A DNA stretch of 64,000 bases from Odontesthes bonariensis. Taxonomy: Eukaryota; Chordata; Actinopteri; Atheriniformes; Atherinopsidae. The notes under the pieces were generated by a model. The model had not been told where the DNA came from and ran no database searches. It saw only the letters and a program-made list of their open reading frames with translations. Below, one piece after another: positions 61,001-64,000 of this stretch. The DNA lies in the NCBI RefSeq assembly GCF_027942865.1, contig NC_134509.1, positions 8,346,254 through 8,410,253 on the forward strand. The letters run 5' to 3'. Positions within the stretch are counted from its first letter, which is position 1. The number at the start of each line of letters is the position of its first letter. The translations under genes were made by a program, and so were the position numbers.

Positions 61001-63828
61001 GTCCTCCGAATTGGCGGGTCCATGGAGACGGAGAGACTCATCAACTCCGTGAGTCATCCCGAGCAGGAGATTCTCAGAAGCGTGTTGTAACTGAAAGACG
61101 CTGTCAAGCCGTCATGGTAGTTAAGTGACAGGGAACGGAGAAACCAAGTGGCATCTCTGTCAATTTGGGTTTGACGAGTGTGTCACTCAGTCACTGACTT
61201 CCTGTGTGTTTTTATTTTTCTTATCAATGTGTGGAAGTGAAACATGCTTGGAATAGAATGAAGCCATCATCTGACTTTCCTTTGACCATCCAGGAGCTGG
61301 GCTCCCCTCGGATAGAGGTACCAGTTACCGACAACATCCTCCCTCCACCACCCAGGCCCAGCAAGAGGCTTCGGTCTCTGGACACATTCAGAGGGTAGGA
61401 GCCCCCCCCCCCCTTCCTTTTTCTTTTCATTGAGCTCATACAGACGGTGTTGACATGAATCCAGTCCCTTGGCATTGTCATATTTCCTCCTCAGAGTGCA
61501 GCTACTGGCTTTATTGCAGTTATATTTAGATGAATCCCTTTAAATAAATGCATCGGCGTTAGTCACTTGTCTCTCGCAGTGATCGGTGGTTTTGGCGAAC
61601 TGTTGCTTTATCTCTGCTGAATCTCTTTCAGGATCTCCTTGGTCGTTATGGTGTTTGTGAATTATGGAGGGGGACGGTACTGGTTCTTCAAACACGAAAG
61701 CTGGAATGGTGAGCCCCACTGAGTGGCACCGTTAATCAAGTTGTTTTAATCATTTCACATACTCAATTGTCTTCGTAACCAGACTTGAGTTGTAGTTGTA
61801 GTTGTCCCAAATGTGTCATGTTGGTGGAGCCAAAACTAAATCCTGAGGCCGGTGCAGCAGCAGTGGTGGTGACTGTCCCAAAACAGGGGCTGTGAGAGCG
61901 TTGAATCACTCATTCATTCCTTTTTGTCCTTTACAGGTCTTACAGTTGCAGATCTAGTCTTCCCTTGGTAAGATCAGTTTAGATATTCTTCTAAAGTTTT
62001 TTTTTTTTTTTTTTTTTAAATAGTAACACTATTTTCATCTAATACTTATGGCACTGAAAGTGCATACTGAGAGAGTATCGGGACCATTCACTCATTCATC
62101 CCTGCTCCAGTTATACTTTGAAATTTACACATGAAAGTCCAGGTTTTTCAAGCCTAAACCTCCTGAACTTCCAACTTTCTGATTGGTTTGATTTGAAGAT
62201 GGACTTCTCTCCTCTCCGAATCACTTCTCCCTTTGCTTTTTCTTTCTCACACGTTACGTTTCCCTCCTCCGCCAGGTTTGTGTTCATCATGGGCACATCC
62301 ATCGCGCTGTCTATCAACTCCTTGCTGCGTGCAGGCCTGAGCCGTTGCTCGCTGCTCAGGAAGGTTGTGTGGAGGAGCATGCAGCTGTTCGTCATCGGCG
62401 TTGTCATCATTAACCCAAACTACTGCCAGGGAGCTTGTAAGAGCAAACTTGCACGAATGAGATTCTCTGTAATCAAAAATCAAATCAAATCAAATTTATT
62501 TGTATAGCACATTTCATGTACAAAACAATTCAAAGTGCTTTACATAAAATAAAAGCATTGCAGCAGGGAGTGGAAGAAGCATTAAAAATACATAAAAGAA
62601 TATAAAGAGAAACAAATAAAATAATTTTAATTAATTTAAAAACAGGCAACAGTCTAGATAAGTTAAAAGATAGCGTGCAGATTTCATGCATAGACACATG
62701 AGAACAGAAATGTCTTTAACCTGGATTTAAAAATGTCTCCATTTGGTGAAAGTTTAATCTCCACTGGCAGTTTGTTCCACTTATTTGCAGCGTAACAGCT
62801 AAATGCTGCTTCTCCATGTTTAGTCTGGACTCTGGACTGGACCAGCTGACCTGAGTCCTTGGATCTCAGAGCTCTGCTGGGTTTATATTCTCTGAACATA
62901 TCACAGATGTATTTTGGGCCTAAACCGTTCTGGGATTTGTAAACCATCAGCAGGCTTTTAAAATCTATTCTGTGACTGACTGGAAGCCAGAGTAAAGATT
63001 TTAAAACTGGTGTGATGTGTTCAGATCTCTTAGTCCGGGTTAAAACTCCAGCAGCAGCGTTCTGGATGAGCTGCAGATGTTTAATGCTCTCTTTGGGAAG
63101 TCCAGTTAAAAGAGCGTTACAGTAATGGAGTCTACTGGAGATGAATGCATGGATGAGTTTCTCCTGGTCTTTTTGGGAGAGGAAACCTTTAATTCTGTTG
63201 ATGTTTCTGAGGTGGTAAAAAGCTGCCTTGGTGACAGCTTTGATGTGGCTGCTGAAAGTCAGATCTGAGTCTATCAACACTCCGAGGTTACCAACTTGGT
63301 CAGTGATTGTAAGGTCCCGAGTCTCAAGATATTTAGTAATGTGTCAGTTTATTTAGCTCATTTAAGATAAGTAGGTTCTTTTCTTACATATGGTCACAAA
63401 CTGTGTTTTCATGTCTGGCTTTATTAATCTGTTGCGTTTTCCTGGCTGAATATGTGCTCACAGTCAATGCTCCTGTACTCCACAGTGTCTTGGGACACCT
63501 TGCGAATCCCCGGTGTGTTGCAGCGCCTCGCCTGGTCGTACTTGGTTGTGGCCAGCCTGGACTTATTAGTGGCAAGAGGACACCTCGACGTACTCACAAC
63601 AGTCAGCCAACAGCTCAATTTTACCCATTCTTTCACCCACTTCTTTAAAAGATCTGATCAAGTATAAATTCATTACTTTGTTCTTAAGGCTGCCTGTGTT
63701 TTCCAGGATGTTTGGTGGTCTTCTGGCCTCGACATCTTGCTGTACTGGCCAGCCTGGCTGTGTGTGCTCCTTTTGGAAATCACCTGGCTGTGCCTCACTT
63801 TTCTTCTTCCTGTACCAGGTTGCCCAAC
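58079..63828 (+). CDS. HGSNAT: Heparan-alpha-glucosaminide N-acetyltransferase (partial, 3' end outside)
   Basis: The enzyme is a lysosomal membrane protein that moves an acetyl group from cytosolic acetyl-CoA to terminal glucosamine of heparan sulfate. Twelve coding exons are in the window: 58079-58250, 59056-59171, 59269-59405, 59680-59798, 59927-59996, 60979-61048, 61294-61394, 61632-61708, 61937-61967, 62276-62436, 63486-63601, 63707-63828. They join in frame as about 430 codons, and the rest lies to the right. Features are an N-terminal hydrophobic segment ([17 protein letters not shown]), a lumenal domain with [17 protein letters not shown] and three N-glycosylation sequons (NST, NYS, NCS), a membrane segment ([18 protein letters not shown]), [14 protein letters not shown], and [19 protein letters not shown]. 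Next come [19 protein letters not shown], where the His at about residue 283 corresponds to the catalytic His of the human enzyme, and [22 protein letters not shown]. Identity to human is strong throughout. The N-terminus is short and basic; the start is the first in-frame ATG after a tandem array. Confidence 0.96.
58799..58810. promoter_or_regulatory. NRF1-like element in HGSNAT intron 1
   Basis: GCGCATGTGCA with neighbouring GTTGCGG lies about 720 bases after the HGSNAT start codon. The match to the NRF1 motif is imperfect, so this could be a downstream promoter element or chance. Confidence 0.2.
59031..59043. repeat. C-homopolymer before HGSNAT exon 2
   Basis: A run of about 13 C residues in the polypyrimidine tract of the exon 2 acceptor (exon starts 59056). 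Confidence 0.9.
60586..60610. repeat. (CCCT)n microsatellite in HGSNAT intron 5
   Basis: About six CCCT units in tandem within HGSNAT intron 5, the 982-base intron between 59996 and 60979. The rest of that intron is unique sequence. Confidence 0.9.
62476..63325 (-). mobile_element. L2-type (Maui-like) LINE, 5'-truncated, in HGSNAT intron 10
   Basis: On the minus strand an intact frame (about 63280 to 62684, at least 198 codons) encodes the C-terminal third of an L2 reverse transcriptase. It includes [76 protein letters not shown] and [16 protein letters not shown], ending FLFSCVYA. The 3' UTR and (TTTGA)n tail follow. There is no stop in this part, so the insertion is young. It separates HGSNAT exons 10 and 11 in antisense orientation. 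Confidence 0.93.
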
Positions 63829-64000
63829 GTAAGTCCCGCGGTGCAGACTGCAAGTTCAATGTAATGACAGTCGAGTCTTTAAGTACAGGTGATGCTTACT
63901 CGTTGCACATCAGTGGCACCAATCGAGCGACCAATCACAAGATTTCAAAGTCTTTCAAAGCGTCTCTCAAACAGCTCAGTATATTACCGCCACCATGTGG

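Noticed and set aside
63452..63667. 71-codon plus-strand frame as a separate gene
   Set aside because: It is HGSNAT exon 11 read through into its flanking introns.

Overview
The window is nuclear DNA of a ray-finned fish, probably a percomorph teleost. The evidence is compact, intron-split vertebrate genes, many CA/TG microsatellites, and remnants of Rex1-, Rex3-, L2- and L1-type LINEs, Tc1-like and hAT transposons, TTAA-flanked MITEs and a short repeat family common in teleosts. No species can be named from sequence alone. There is no operon, CRISPR array or other prokaryotic feature.

Layout. (1) Positions 1-2.2 kb may hold the 3' end of an unidentified plus-strand gene; this is weak. (2) Positions 2.2-42.3 kb are a gene-poor block of about 40 kb. 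I could support no recognisable protein exon in it. It holds mobile-element remnants and microsatellites between long stretches of unique sequence. (3) Positions 42.3-64 kb are gene-dense. GTF2E2 (TFIIE beta) runs on the plus strand in seven coding exons (43149-53104). SMIM18, a one-exon small membrane protein, lies antisense inside GTF2E2 intron 1 (46597-46920). DCTN6 (dynactin p27) is on the minus strand in seven exons (55708-53972), tail to tail with GTF2E2. HGSNAT (lysosomal heparan-alpha-glucosaminide N-acetyltransferase) is on the plus strand from 58079, with twelve coding exons visible before the window ends. All four genes were rebuilt exon by exon with consensus splice sites and continuous reading frame.

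The genes are functionally unrelated: basal transcription, an unknown membrane role, dynein-dynactin transport and heparan sulfate breakdown. Their arrangement is still informative. SMIM18 nested in GTF2E2 with DCTN6 nearby matches human 8p12 as I recall it. HGSNAT beside DCTN6 is unlike the human map, where HGSNAT lies several megabases away.

The most unusual structure is a tandem array with an exact 175-bp period (56901-57982). Alternating unit types suggest a higher-order repeat of about 700 bp. It ends only about 100 bp before the HGSNAT start codon and so occupies its presumed promoter. Other clear structures are an L2 LINE nested in a decayed Tc1 transposon; two hAT MITEs with 8-bp target duplications, one 18 bp from a DCTN6 splice donor; three TTAA-bounded inverted-repeat elements; two L1-type insertions with readable target duplications; and a short repeat copy with a perfect 16-bp target duplication. 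I found no convincing new biological system.
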